27,533 nt of DNA, taken from contig JBAZZX010000040.1 of NCBI GenBank assembly GCA_041658585.1, forward strand, positions 1 through 27,533, read 5' to 3'. A program made the translations under genes and the position numbers. A model generated the notes under the pieces. It saw only the letters and a program-made list of their open reading frames with translations. It was not told the origin of the DNA and did no database searches. Positions 14,943 through 23,191 of this stretch are shown here, one piece after another. Each line of letters begins with the position of its first letter. Position 1 is the stretch's first letter. This stretch comes from DYFC01 sp041658585. GTDB taxonomy: Bacteria; Nitrospirota; Thermodesulfovibrionia; Thermodesulfovibrionales; SM23-35.

Positions 14943-15776
14943 TCATGCAACTATTTTCAAGGATATATCGGCTGCGGGGGCCGAGTGTGTAAGAGCGCCT
15001 GCGGATATAAAGTCTACACCGGTCTCTGCAATGTCTTTGATATTCTCAAGCGTTACATTTCCTGAAGCCTCAATGAGAACTCTGCCTTTTACAAGCGTTA
15101 CGGCTTCTTTCATCTCATGAACAGGCATATTATCCAGCATAACAACATCCGCACAGGCTTCTATTGCCTCCCTGAGCTGATCAAGTGTTTCCACTTCCAC
15201 CTCGATCTTGAGAAGGTGATGACCTTTTTTTGCACGGTTTACGGACTCTTTTATACTGCCCACCGCTTTTATATGATTGTCCTTGATAAGGATGCCGTCG
15301 AAAAGCCCGAATCTGTGGTTGCCGCCGCCGCCTGTTCTTACCGCATATTTTTCCATGAATCTCAGGCAGGGGGTGGTTTTTCTTGTATCAACGAGCTTCG
15401 CTTTTGTGCCCTGAATTTTATCGTTATACATAGAAGTGAGTGTTGCTATGCCGGATAGCCTTTGGAGAATATTGAGGCTTACACGCTCCCCTGAAAGGAT
15501 CGTTCGGGTTTTGCCCCATACTTCGGCGATTACATCACCTTTTTTAATCCGGTCGCCGTCGCGAAAAAAGGTTTTAAAAGATAAGGATGGATCAAGAATG
15601 CGGAACACCTCCCGGACAAAAGGTAGACCTGCAAGCACAAAGCCGCCTTTTGCTATGATATGCGCCTTTGATATGTTTTCTTCCGGCAGGAGAAGAGAAG
15701 CGGTAATGTCGCCGCAGCCGATGTCCTCTTCAAGGGCGCGCCGGAGCAATGCAGAGACGCCTTGCGGAATATCCAA
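14943..15776 (-). CDS. nadC: Nicotinate-nucleotide pyrophosphorylase (carboxylating)
   Basis: NadC converts quinolinate and PRPP to nicotinate mononucleotide in de novo NAD synthesis. The sequence has RRALEEDIGCGDITASLL at the N-terminus, GERVSLNILQRLSGIAT, the active-site DTRKTTPCLRFMEKYAVRTGGG and NHRFGLFDGILIKDNH, and ends with the barrel strands VLIEASGNVTLENI and DFISAGALTHS. I place the start at a TTG (15776), with AAGGA 7 bases upstream, giving 277 aa; an upstream TTG at 15824 would add 16 residues overlapping the previous gene. The start touches the stop of the neighbouring gene, so translation is coupled. nadE lies further up the same strand. Confidence 0.93.
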   Translation of the reverse strand: MDIPQGVSALLRRALEEDIGCGDITASLLLPEENISKAHIIAKGGFVLAGLPFVREVFRILDPSLSFKTFFRDGDRIKKGDVIAEVWGKTRTILSGERVSLNILQRLSGIATLTSMYNDKIQGTKAKLVDTRKTTPCLRFMEKYAVRTGGGGNHRFGLFDGILIKDNHIKAVGSIKESVNRAKKGHHLLKIEVEVETLDQLREAIEACADVVMLDNMPVHEMKEAVTLVKGRVLIEASGNVTLENIKDIAETGVDFISAGALTHSAPAADISLKIVA

Positions 15777-15777
15777 T

Positions 15778-16266
15778 TTATTTCCTTTTTGCCAGGAGGG
15801 AGAAGAAGCCCCAGATGCCTCCAAGAACTCCGCCTAAAGCGAGAGCGGATTTCCAGTCAAGCAGGGTTGTAATGTTTCCTTCGATTTTATTGCTTAACAC
15901 AAGAAAGGCGGAAGTATTTTCGGATTTGATTTCACGCGCCGCCATAATACCGACTGCCGAATTGTCGGCCAACGCATGTTCTCTTGAAATAGTGATCGGC
16001 GATAGAGAATAATTTACCGATATGTTATCCGCCGCCGTGATAAGGCTGATGCTCTGGTTGAGGTTTATGTCGTTACCTTTGAGGATGCCGGAGGCCCCCT
16101 GGGTGACTTCAATGCGTTCACCGTCTATGCTGAATGCGCCGACCTGCCGAAGTTCGACGTGTCCGCCTTCCACGGATCTTACGGTGCTCTGTTTAATATT
16201 GATGAATTCGCCCTCAAGAAATTCGATATCACTGTTCTCGATCTTTTTTTCTTTTTTACGTTTCAT
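15778..16266 (-). CDS. Unknown beta-rich, tail-anchored protein
   Basis: This 162-aa protein starts with a highly charged segment (MKRKKEKKIENSD), continues with about 115 residues of regularly spaced short beta-strand-like stretches (for example GEFINIKQSTVRSVEGG, HVELRQVGAF, NDINLNQSISLI) and ends in a single membrane helix (LALGGVLGGIWGFFSLL) with a KRK tail. The repeats suggest a beta-helix or bactofilin-like rod anchored at its C-terminus; this is a shape argument, not a homology. It has no signal peptide. Its start overlaps the end of valS by 11 bases and its stop touches nadC, so it is part of that operon. Function unknown. Confidence 0.7.
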   Translation of the reverse strand: MKRKKEKKIENSDIEFLEGEFINIKQSTVRSVEGGHVELRQVGAFSIDGERIEVTQGASGILKGNDINLNQSISLITAADNISVNYSLSPITISREHALADNSAVGIMAAREIKSENTSAFLVLSNKIEGNITTLLDWKSALALGGVLGGIWGFFSLLAKRK

Positions 16267-18976
16267 TTTTCACCTCTGCTTCATTTAACAATTTAATACT
16301 CTCCAAAATCCTCTCCTTCATCTTGACGAGTTCGTCATATTTTGTCTTTTCCTTGTCAACTATCTCTTTCGGCGCTCTCAGGAGGAAGTCATCATTAAAG
16401 AGTTTCTTGTTCAGAGTTGCAATGGAAGCCTCTATCTTCGCTATGTCCTTATTCAGTCTTTCTATTTCCGAAGCAATGTTCAGGACGCCCTTCAGAGGTA
16501 TATATATCTCCATGGAACTCTTGACAGCGGTTGCAGATCCTTCAGGTTTATGTAAATTCGTTCCGATTATAATCTCTTCGGCCTTTGCGAGGCTTCTAAT
16601 ATACTGTACGTTTTCATGCAAGACCCGTTCGGCGAATTCGGAATACGTTCTGATCGACGCATTCAGCTTAAGAGAAGGAGATATATTCAATTCTCCGCGA
16701 ATAGTGCGAATCCCCATAACCGCATCTATAATGTAGGACATGTCTTCTTCTTCCTGATAATAACGCTGAAGCGCTTTCGGATATTCCGATATCATTATGC
16801 TTTCCGGTTCATGCCTTTGGGATGCGCGCCTTTCCCCTTTTGTTTTTTGCCATATTTCCTCGGTCACAAAAGGCATGAAGGGATGAAGAAGCCTCAGGGA
16901 GATATCAAGCGTGTAAAACAGGCATTGGATAACGTTCTCTTTTGACTGCTGATCCCGCATCTCAATTTTGGACAGCTCGATATACCAGTCGCAGAACTCG
17001 TGCCATATGAACTGGTAGACGCTGTTTGCGGCGTCGTTGAAACGGTATTCTTTCAGGGCCGTATTCATCTCATCCGCAGTAGCCGCAAGCCTGCTTAATA
17101 TCCACCTGCTTGCCAGGTCCTTCGGCTGCAAAGGCGAAATCTCCGCTTCTCCGCTTCTATCCGGCCCCGCGTCATCTTCTATATTCATCATTATAAAACG
17201 GGCGGCATTCCATATCTTATTTACGAAGTGGCGGTAACCTTCGACCCTGTCTTCAGAGAATTTAACATCTCTTCCCTGGGCTGCGAAAGCTGCAAGGGTG
17301 AAGCGGAATGCGTCGGTGCCGTACCTGTCCATCATGATTAACGGGTCGATAACATTGCCCTTTGACTTCGACATCTTCTGGCCTTTCATATCCCTTACCA
17401 ACGCATGGATATAAACATCCCTGAAGGGTGCGTCGCCCATAAATTTCAGCCCCATCATGATCATTCTGGCTACCCAGAAAAAGATTATGTCGAAGCCCGT
17501 AACGAGAACGCTGGTTGGATAATAGGTTTTTAAATCATCGGTATTATCCGGCCATCCGAAGGTTGAGAAAGGCCATAAGGCCGATGAAAACCAGGTATCA
17601 AGCACATCTTCGTCCTGCTTCAATCCTGCAGAGCCGCAAAAGGGACATGTCTGAGGATCAACCCTTGCCACTATTATCCCGTTTTTACTTCTGCATATAT
17701 CGCTCCGGATTTCCTGACAGTACCAGACCGGAATCCTGTGCCCCCACCATATCTGTCGTGAGATGCACCAGTCTTTTATATCTTCCATCCATGCAAAGTA
17801 AGTATTCTCCCAGGATTTAGGGATTATCCTTATACGTTCATCCCTGACAGCCTTTATTGCCTCACGTGCAATGGACTGAACACTCACATACCACTGAGGC
17901 GTTGACAGGGGTTCCGTGATCGTCTTGCATCTGTAGCAGTGTCCAACGGCGTGTTTGTGAGCGACCTGCTTTTCGATAAGATTGAGGTCTTTTAGATCCT
18001 GCAGGATGATTTTCCTGCATTCATATCTGTCGAGACCCGCGTATTTTTTCCCGGCATATTCCGTCATATTCCCGTCGTCGCCGATAACCGTTATAAATTT
18101 CAGGGGAGGGTCCTGTCTCTTTGCAACAGCTTCATCGTTGAAGTCATGTGCAGGCGTGACCTTGACTGCACCTGTGCCGAAGGCGGGATCAACGGCTGGA
18201 TCTGAAATAACCGTGATTTGTCTTCCCGTTAACGGCAGATCAACGGTTTTGCCGATATAATCTTTGTACCTGTCGTCTTCAGGATTTACGGCAACAGCGG
18301 TATCTCCAAGCATTGTTTCAGGCCTGGTTGTTGCAACGGTAATAAATATTCCGCTGCCGTTGGAAAGCGGATATTTTATATATGTCAAATTACCTTCTAA
18401 TTCTTCATGCTCCACCTCAAGATCGGAGAGGGCCGTATGACAGCGGGGACACCAGTTGATGAGGCGGTTATCCCTGTAAATAAGGCCATCTTCATACAGG
18501 TGCACAAAAACTTCCCTGACGGCTTTTGAGAGACCTTCATCAAGGGTGAACCTCTCCCGCGACCAGTCACAGGAGGCTCCGAGCCTCTTTAACTGGTGGA
18601 TGATAGTCCCGCCTGATTTGGCCTTCCACTTCCAGACCCGTTTGATAAATTTATCTCTGCCGAGCGTATGCCTGTCAAGTTTCTCTGAAGCAAGCTGTTT
18701 TTCCACAACATTCTGTGTTGCAATGCCCGCATGGTCCGTACCCGGAAGCCAGAGGACATTATAGCCGGACATACGCTTCCAGCGCGACAGGATGTCCTGT
18801 AAAACGGTATTCAGGGCATGCCCCATATGCAGGGAACCGGTGACGTTCGGAGGGGGAATTACCAGAGAATAGGAAACGCCGGTATGGGCCGGGTCGGGAG
18901 AAAAATATCCCTTTGAGACCCAGAAATCATACCAGTTTTCTTCTACGCCTTTTGGATCGAAGCCTTTGTCTAAAAT
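16256..18976 (-). CDS. valS: Valyl-tRNA synthetase (AUU start proposed)
   Basis: ValS charges tRNA-Val with valine. Present are PPNVTGSLHMGHA (HIGH motif), the editing domain with TRPETMLGDTAVAVNPED and the GTGAVKVTPAHD region, WYVSVQ and DWCISRQIWWGHRIPVWYC, KMSKSKGNVIDP (KMSKS motif), and a C-terminal coiled coil. The first ATG (18826) falls inside the HIGH motif and would remove the start of the catalytic fold. The in-frame sequence upstream, LDKGFDPKGVEENWYDFW, matches the normal ValS N-terminus. Between the in-frame TAG at 18985-18983 and 18826 there is no ATG, GTG or TTG. An ATT at 18976 sits exactly where ValS usually starts, giving 906 aa, and overlaps the previous stop by 7 bases. 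Confidence 0.93.
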   Translation of the reverse strand: MLDKGFDPKGVEENWYDFWVSKGYFSPDPAHTGVSYSLVIPPPNVTGSLHMGHALNTVLQDILSRWKRMSGYNVLWLPGTDHAGIATQNVVEKQLASEKLDRHTLGRDKFIKRVWKWKAKSGGTIIHQLKRLGASCDWSRERFTLDEGLSKAVREVFVHLYEDGLIYRDNRLINWCPRCHTALSDLEVEHEELEGNLTYIKYPLSNGSGIFITVATTRPETMLGDTAVAVNPEDDRYKDYIGKTVDLPLTGRQITVISDPAVDPAFGTGAVKVTPAHDFNDEAVAKRQDPPLKFITVIGDDGNMTEYAGKKYAGLDRYECRKIILQDLKDLNLIEKQVAHKHAVGHCYRCKTITEPLSTPQWYVSVQSIAREAIKAVRDERIRIIPKSWENTYFAWMEDIKDWCISRQIWWGHRIPVWYCQEIRSDICRSKNGIIVARVDPQTCPFCGSAGLKQDEDVLDTWFSSALWPFSTFGWPDNTDDLKTYYPTSVLVTGFDIIFFWVARMIMMGLKFMGDAPFRDVYIHALVRDMKGQKMSKSKGNVIDPLIMMDRYGTDAFRFTLAAFAAQGRDVKFSEDRVEGYRHFVNKIWNAARFIMMNIEDDAGPDRSGEAEISPLQPKDLASRWILSRLAATADEMNTALKEYRFNDAANSVYQFIWHEFCDWYIELSKIEMRDQQSKENVIQCLFYTLDISLRLLHPFMPFVTEEIWQKTKGERRASQRHEPESIMISEYPKALQRYYQEEEDMSYIIDAVMGIRTIRGELNISPSLKLNASIRTYSEFAERVLHENVQYIRSLAKAEEIIIGTNLHKPEGSATAVKSSMEIYIPLKGVLNIASEIERLNKDIAKIEASIATLNKKLFNDDFLLRAPKEIVDKEKTKYDELVKMKERILESIKLLNEAEVKNET

Positions 18977-19977
18977 TCCGACCTAATCCTCTCTATTTCT
19001 TTAGAAATCATAGTCTCGGCAAGGTCAGGCACCGTCTCCCAGATAACCTTCTCAACCTCTTTTGTTAAGGACTCGAGAGTGCCTTTCAGCATTTCTTTCA
19101 ACATCCTTTCCACAAGATCCGGGGCGACTTCCCAAAGAATCTTTTCAACGGAATCTTTCATCAAAGGCATTAGCGAGGCGAGAACGGTTTCTTTTATGTC
19201 AAGCGATGCAACAAGAGAAGACATCTTTTCATTGACAATACTCTCGAAATATTTCTTAAATTCGTCTTTCGACGGCAGGTCCGCCTCTAAAGCGCCGGCT
19301 TTCACTTCGGCAACATGGGGCTTTTCGGCAGGGCGGGGCTTCAATTCTTCCTTCGCAGGCGTTTCAATTTCAGCTATTGTTTCCTCTTCAACCTGTATGA
19401 ACTTTTCCGCTCCGGGAGCAATGCCTTCTTCAACCGGCCAACCCTCAGGCTTGGGAATTTCCGCAGTTTCTTCCATCGCCCAGAGGTCCTCATCTAAAGA
19501 AACCTCCTCTGCAGGCGCTTCTTCCTCAAGGCTGATGGGTTCCGCCTCAAGTCCCACGGCTTCAGCTTCAACTGCGTCCTCTTCAGCGAATTCCGCCTCG
19601 GCAACGGATGAAATAGTCAGGACTGCGTTTATCTTGCTGATCAACTCCTGTGATTCAAAAGGCTTGATGATGAAATCATCCGCCTGTACCTGTTTTGCCA
19701 GTTCTTCGTCTATAGGTTCAAAGGCGCCTGTCAAAAGTATTACCGGAATAGTGTTCGTAGCCGGGTTCCTTTTTATGGTCTCGCAGAGCTGATAGCCGTT
19801 TATTTTCGGCATCTCAATGTCGGCAAGTATAAGATCGGGCATGAAGGATGAAATAACAGCCAGAGCTTCTTCCCCGTTATTGACCGATTTTATCTCAAAA
19901 TCTTCCTCGGCCAGGATAAGTTCAACAACCTTTTGTATAGTTATGCTGTCGTCTGCAAGAAGAAGTCTCTGTGACAC
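18970..19977 (-). CDS. Response-regulator receiver protein with repeated C-terminal motif
   Basis: The 335-aa protein starts with a complete CheY-type receiver (residues 1-120): acidic pair D9-D10, phosphate acceptor D53 in LILADIEMP, T83 in LLTG and K105 in IIKPF. A long acidic, Ala/Glu/Pro-rich linker follows (about 125-240). The C-terminal 90 residues contain two related helices, VEKILWEVAPDLVERMLKE and VEKVIWETVPDLAETMISKE, about 35 residues apart. There is no DNA-binding or enzyme domain, so output is probably by protein contact. No histidine kinase gene is nearby. The start is GTG with GAGGGGG upstream. It is first of the valS-unknown-nadC transcript. Confidence 0.88.
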   Translation of the reverse strand: MSQRLLLADDSITIQKVVELILAEEDFEIKSVNNGEEALAVISSFMPDLILADIEMPKINGYQLCETIKRNPATNTIPVILLTGAFEPIDEELAKQVQADDFIIKPFESQELISKINAVLTISSVAEAEFAEEDAVEAEAVGLEAEPISLEEEAPAEEVSLDEDLWAMEETAEIPKPEGWPVEEGIAPGAEKFIQVEEETIAEIETPAKEELKPRPAEKPHVAEVKAGALEADLPSKDEFKKYFESIVNEKMSSLVASLDIKETVLASLMPLMKDSVEKILWEVAPDLVERMLKEMLKGTLESLTKEVEKVIWETVPDLAETMISKEIERIRSEF

Positions 19978-20004
19978 TTTACCCCCTCACTATATAATAC
20001 CGAA

Positions 20005-20033
20005 ATTTTATTGTTAAGTGCCGAAAAAGTCAA
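20005..20033 (-). promoter_or_regulatory. Sigma-70 promoter of the receiver-valS-nadC operon
   Basis: On the - strand TTGACT (20033-20028) and TAAAAT (20010-20005) are separated by exactly 17 bases. It overlaps the last codons of rsmI and lies about 28 bases upstream of the GTG start at 19977, allowing independent transcription of the receiver, valS, the unknown protein and nadC. Confidence 0.6.
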
Positions 20034-20860
20034 GCAATTTCCTCTGCAAGGCTTTTGTCGTACAATTCCTTTTTGCTCAATCCATAGGCTTCGGAAATTT
20101 TTTTGACCGCATCTTTTCGTCCGAAGCCCTTTTTCATAAGAGAAAATACTTCGGGAAGCGCTTCCGCAAAGGAGGCGTTGGGTCCTTCTTTTTTGCCTTC
20201 CAAAATGACGACATATTCGCCGGCAATTACCGATCCGCCCATTTGATGAAGTATATCCGAAATGCCGCCCCGGAATACTTCCTCATGCAGCTTTGTGATC
20301 TCTTTGGCTACTGCCGCTTCTCTGCCGGTGAAGATCGTTTCCATCGCGGACAAGGTTTCCATGATCCTGTGCGGCGCCTCATAGAAGACAAGTGTTCTTC
20401 GTTCAAGCGCCAGGTCCCTTAATAGCTTTTCGCGATGGGTCTTCTTTGAAGGAAGAAAGCCGATGAATGTGATCTCTTCAGTGGGAAGTCCCGATACCGA
20501 AAGGGCCGCAACAAAGGCCGACGGTCCCGGAACAGGCACAACCGGAATATTTTCCTGAAGGGCTTTTTTGATCAGGATAGTTCCGGGATCTGCTATGCCC
20601 GGGGTCCCGGCGTCTGAAATGAGCGCCACTGATTTGCCTGCGAGAAGTTTTTCCGTAAGCTCCTCAGCCCTTATCTTTTCACGTTCTTTGTAATAGCTGA
20701 TCATCGGTTTGGAAATACCGTAATGACTGAGCAATTTCAATGAATGCCGGGTGTCCTCAGCCGCAATGACGTCCGCCTCTTTCAAAATCCGTAAAGCCCG
20801 CAAGGTAATGTCCTCAAGGTTGCCGATAGGCGTTGAGACTATATATAGTGTACCCTTCAT
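20030..20860 (-). CDS. rsmI: 16S rRNA (cytidine(1402)-2'-O)-methyltransferase
   Basis: RsmI methylates C1402 in the decoding centre of 16S rRNA using S-adenosylmethionine. The 276-aa sequence has the family start GTLYIVSTPIGNLEDITLRALRIL (residues 2-25, read in two pieces), the AEDTRHSLKLL motif, the hallmark ALISDAGTPGIADPG, PVPGPSAFVAALSVSGLPT, and FYEAPHRIMETL. Length is normal. It follows the small secreted-protein gene by 26 bases and belongs with nadE in one transcript. Its last bases hold the promoter of the next operon. Confidence 0.95.
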   Translation of the reverse strand: MKGTLYIVSTPIGNLEDITLRALRILKEADVIAAEDTRHSLKLLSHYGISKPMISYYKEREKIRAEELTEKLLAGKSVALISDAGTPGIADPGTILIKKALQENIPVVPVPGPSAFVAALSVSGLPTEEITFIGFLPSKKTHREKLLRDLALERRTLVFYEAPHRIMETLSAMETIFTGREAAVAKEITKLHEEVFRGGISDILHQMGGSVIAGEYVVILEGKKEGPNASFAEALPEVFSLMKKGFGRKDAVKKISEAYGLSKKELYDKSLAEEIA

Positions 20861-20886
20861 CTCGTACTTTTACCGTGCAAACATTC

Positions 20887-21144
20887 TCATTGTAAATTGA
20901 GGAGTTTCCTCAGTTTTTTGTCCGCCCTGACGAGCTCGTCTACGTCGTCGCCTGTCAGGTCCCATGTATATTTACCTTCCCCTGTCCGTTTCAGTTTTAT
21001 CTTAACCGGCTTTTTGGGTCTTATCTGCTGAATCTCAGGTTGTTTCCTGATCTGAAGGGGTTTATTGTCGGCGGAAAAAACGGGAATCAGGGTTAAATGC
21101 AATGACACTAAAATTACTGTAAATATAAAAAATAACTTTTTCAT
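20887..21144 (-). CDS. Small secreted basic protein, unknown
   Basis: This 85-aa protein has a clear signal peptide (MKKLFFIFTVILVSL..., cut near VFSA at residue 25) and a short mature part rich in Lys, Arg, Gln and Pro (IRKQPEIQQIRPKKPVKIKL). It ends in an acidic helix, DDVDELVRADKKLRKLLNLQ. The ATG overlaps the nadE stop by one base (TGATG), so it is translationally coupled. I recognise no family. The conserved operon slot between nadE and rsmI is the only clue. Confidence 0.65.
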   Translation of the reverse strand: MKKLFFIFTVILVSLHLTLIPVFSADNKPLQIRKQPEIQQIRPKKPVKIKLKRTGEGKYTWDLTGDDVDELVRADKKLRKLLNLQ

Positions 21145-22871
21145 CAGTAGCCCCTGTATTTATTGGTTAAAGGAAAACGCCTGTCTCTTCCAAATGCCTT
21201 TAGGGTTATCTTGATCCCGGGCGGAGACTGTCTTCTTTTGTATTCACTTGCGTCGATCATCCTGATCACCTTGTGCGCGCATTCCGGCTCGCAGCCGAGA
21301 GAGAGGATTTCTTCCATACTCTTATCTTCCTCAATATAAGCCTTGAGTATGGGATCAAGTTCGGGATAGGGCGGCAGAGAATCGGTATCTTTCTGATCGG
21401 GTCTTAATTCAGCCGAGGGTTCCTTGTAAAATATCCTGTCGGGAATTATTTTTTTACCTTGATTGTTCCTCCAACTGCATAGTTCGTAGACCATGGTCTT
21501 AGGGACATCTTTGATAACCGCAAATCCGCCCGCCATATCGCCATAAAGAGTGGCATATCCGACGCTCATTTCGGATTTATTGCCTGTGGTCAGGACAAGC
21601 CATCCGAATTTATTCGAAAAGGCCATGAGGATATTGCCCCTGATCCTTGCCTGGAGGTTTTCTTCAGTAGTGTCGGAAGGCAGGCCATGGAATTCCTCTT
21701 TGAGTGCGGAGAGATAACTCCGGAAAATATCATGAATAGGTATTTCGATCATTTTTGTTCCCAGGTTCGCTGCAAGGGAATAAGCGTCTTCTCTGCTTTC
21801 ACCGGAAGTATAGGGTGAGGGCATAAAGAGACCTCTTACATTGGCCTTCCCGAGCGCATCGACTGCAATTGTTGCAACGAGAGCGGAATCTATGCCGCCG
21901 CTTAACCCGATGATAACGCCTTTAAAACCGTTCTTATTGATATAATCTGTTGTGCCGAGGACGAGCGCCCGATAAATTTCCTCTTGTGGTCTAAGCTCAG
22001 TGATTTTCACAGAGTTAATTAATTGGTTTTTTTGTTTGGTTTTTTTGACCGGAATAATAATCTTTTCAAAGGCCCCTTTTTCGAGCTTCATGATCTCCTG
22101 TCTTCTAAGAGGCGCATGGAGCCTTTTCATCATGATGCCCTCAAGGTCAAGGTCAAGAACAATCAGGTCTTCCTCAAACTGTTTCCCCATTGCAATTACA
22201 TTGCCGTCCTGATCAAGAACGAGGCTGTGACCGTCAAAAACAAGCTCGTCCTGGCCTCCGACCGTATTCAAATAAGCTATGGCCACAAGATTGTCCGAGG
22301 CGCGAGTAGAAAGCATGTGTTCTCTAACTTTCCCCTTGCCTGTATGATAAGGAGATGCGTTTATATTTATGATCACCTCGGCGCCTGCAAGCGACTGGGT
22401 CCGCGCAGGCCCTTGGGGATACCAGATGTCCTCGCAGATATTTATGCCTATCCAGGCGTTGCCGATCCCGTATATTGGACACCTGTCGCCTGCCTGAAAA
22501 TAACGGTATTCATCAAAGACGCCGTAATTCGGGAGGTATTTCTTGTGATAGATATCGATGATTTTTTTGTCGAACAGCACTGCGGCGGCATTATAGATAT
22601 CGTCTTTCCTGTCGACAAAGCCGACGATTGCAATTATGTCGCCGACATTTTCCTGAACTTTCTTTAAGGCTGCAAGGTTATCATCAATGAATTGTTTTTT
22701 TAAAAGCAGGTCCTCGGGAGGATACCCGGTTATAGCGAGTTCGGGAAATGCCACAACCCCGGCGCCTGCTTTTTGGGCCTTTTTGATATAACCGACAATC
22801 TTGGCGACATTACCCTCAAGGTCTCCGACAGTAGGGTTAATCTGTGCAAGCGCTATCCTCAACGACCTCAT
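21144..22871 (-). CDS. nadE: Glutamine-dependent NAD+ synthetase
   Basis: This 575-aa two-domain enzyme makes NAD from deamido-NAD, ATP and glutamine. The N-terminal amidase (nitrilase fold) has its triad Glu in AFPELAITGYPPED, Lys in KKYLPNYGVFDEYRYF and Cys in INICEDIWYP (about residue 146). The C-terminal synthetase has the PP-loop IGLSGGIDSALVATIAVDAL, the LVLTTGNKSEMSVGYATLYGD segment and FYKEPSAELRPDQKD. Both halves are complete. GGAGGCAGG precedes the ATG. A consensus TATAAT (22934-22929, - strand) lies upstream at the edge of a repeat element. It is first in the nadE-small protein-rsmI transcript. Confidence 0.96.
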   Translation of the reverse strand: MRSLRIALAQINPTVGDLEGNVAKIVGYIKKAQKAGAGVVAFPELAITGYPPEDLLLKKQFIDDNLAALKKVQENVGDIIAIVGFVDRKDDIYNAAAVLFDKKIIDIYHKKYLPNYGVFDEYRYFQAGDRCPIYGIGNAWIGINICEDIWYPQGPARTQSLAGAEVIININASPYHTGKGKVREHMLSTRASDNLVAIAYLNTVGGQDELVFDGHSLVLDQDGNVIAMGKQFEEDLIVLDLDLEGIMMKRLHAPLRRQEIMKLEKGAFEKIIIPVKKTKQKNQLINSVKITELRPQEEIYRALVLGTTDYINKNGFKGVIIGLSGGIDSALVATIAVDALGKANVRGLFMPSPYTSGESREDAYSLAANLGTKMIEIPIHDIFRSYLSALKEEFHGLPSDTTEENLQARIRGNILMAFSNKFGWLVLTTGNKSEMSVGYATLYGDMAGGFAVIKDVPKTMVYELCSWRNNQGKKIIPDRIFYKEPSAELRPDQKDTDSLPPYPELDPILKAYIEEDKSMEEILSLGCEPECAHKVIRMIDASEYKRRQSPPGIKITLKAFGRDRRFPLTNKYRGY

Positions 22872-22928
22872 CCTGCCTCCGGCATATGTATTCTTTATGG
22901 TTTCATCAACTCATTCGAATTTCCGCTT

Positions 22929-22957
22929 ATTATAGCATTAGCCCGGATTATTCATAA
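22929..22957 (-). promoter_or_regulatory. Candidate nadE promoter at the edge of a repeat
   Basis: A perfect TATAAT (22934-22929 on the - strand) is preceded at 17 bases by TTATGA (22957-22952), a weak -35 that lies inside the terminal repeat of the mobile element starting at 22942. The -10 is outside the element. Confidence 0.45.
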
Positions 22958-23125
22958 ATTTTTCTGATTGAACCGAGGGTAGAGTATTTTCGCTCATTCT
23001 CGGTCGTTCCTCCCTGCGAGGCTTTTGCCTCTCTATTTTTAAATACTGTATTTGACTATCGGCAAAAAAAACCGCTCAAATACTCTACCCTCAGTTGTTG
23101 GTGCCAATTTTATGAATAATCTGGG
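22942..23125. mobile_element. Inverted-repeat element, copy 1 (184 bp)
   Basis: The ends CCCGGATTATTCATAAA and TTTATGAATAATCTGGG are a 17-bp terminal inverted repeat with one mismatch. A second nested pair, AACCGAGGGTAGAGTATTT (22971-22989) and its near-complement (23078-23096), makes an almost fully folding unit. TTAG stands directly on both sides (22938-22941 and 23126-23129) and could be a target duplication. No coding frame. A second copy lies at 24098-24309 in the same orientation. Confidence 0.8.
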
Positions 23126-23191
23126 TTAGATTGATAAATCGACAAAAAGGAGATTGCCTTCTTTCAGGCAAAAAAGCAAAAATAATCCACC

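Noticed and set aside
16256..18826. valS taken from its first ATG
   Set aside because: That start lies inside the HIGH motif and would lack the N-terminal part of the catalytic fold, which is encoded upstream in frame.
19079..19792. 237-aa + strand frame opposite the receiver gene
   Set aside because: It is a Ser/Ala-rich antisense shadow of the Glu/Ala-rich linker, with no ribosome site.
22023..22667. 214-aa + strand frame opposite nadE
   Set aside because: The nadE frame is complete with all catalytic motifs; this antisense frame shows no domain.
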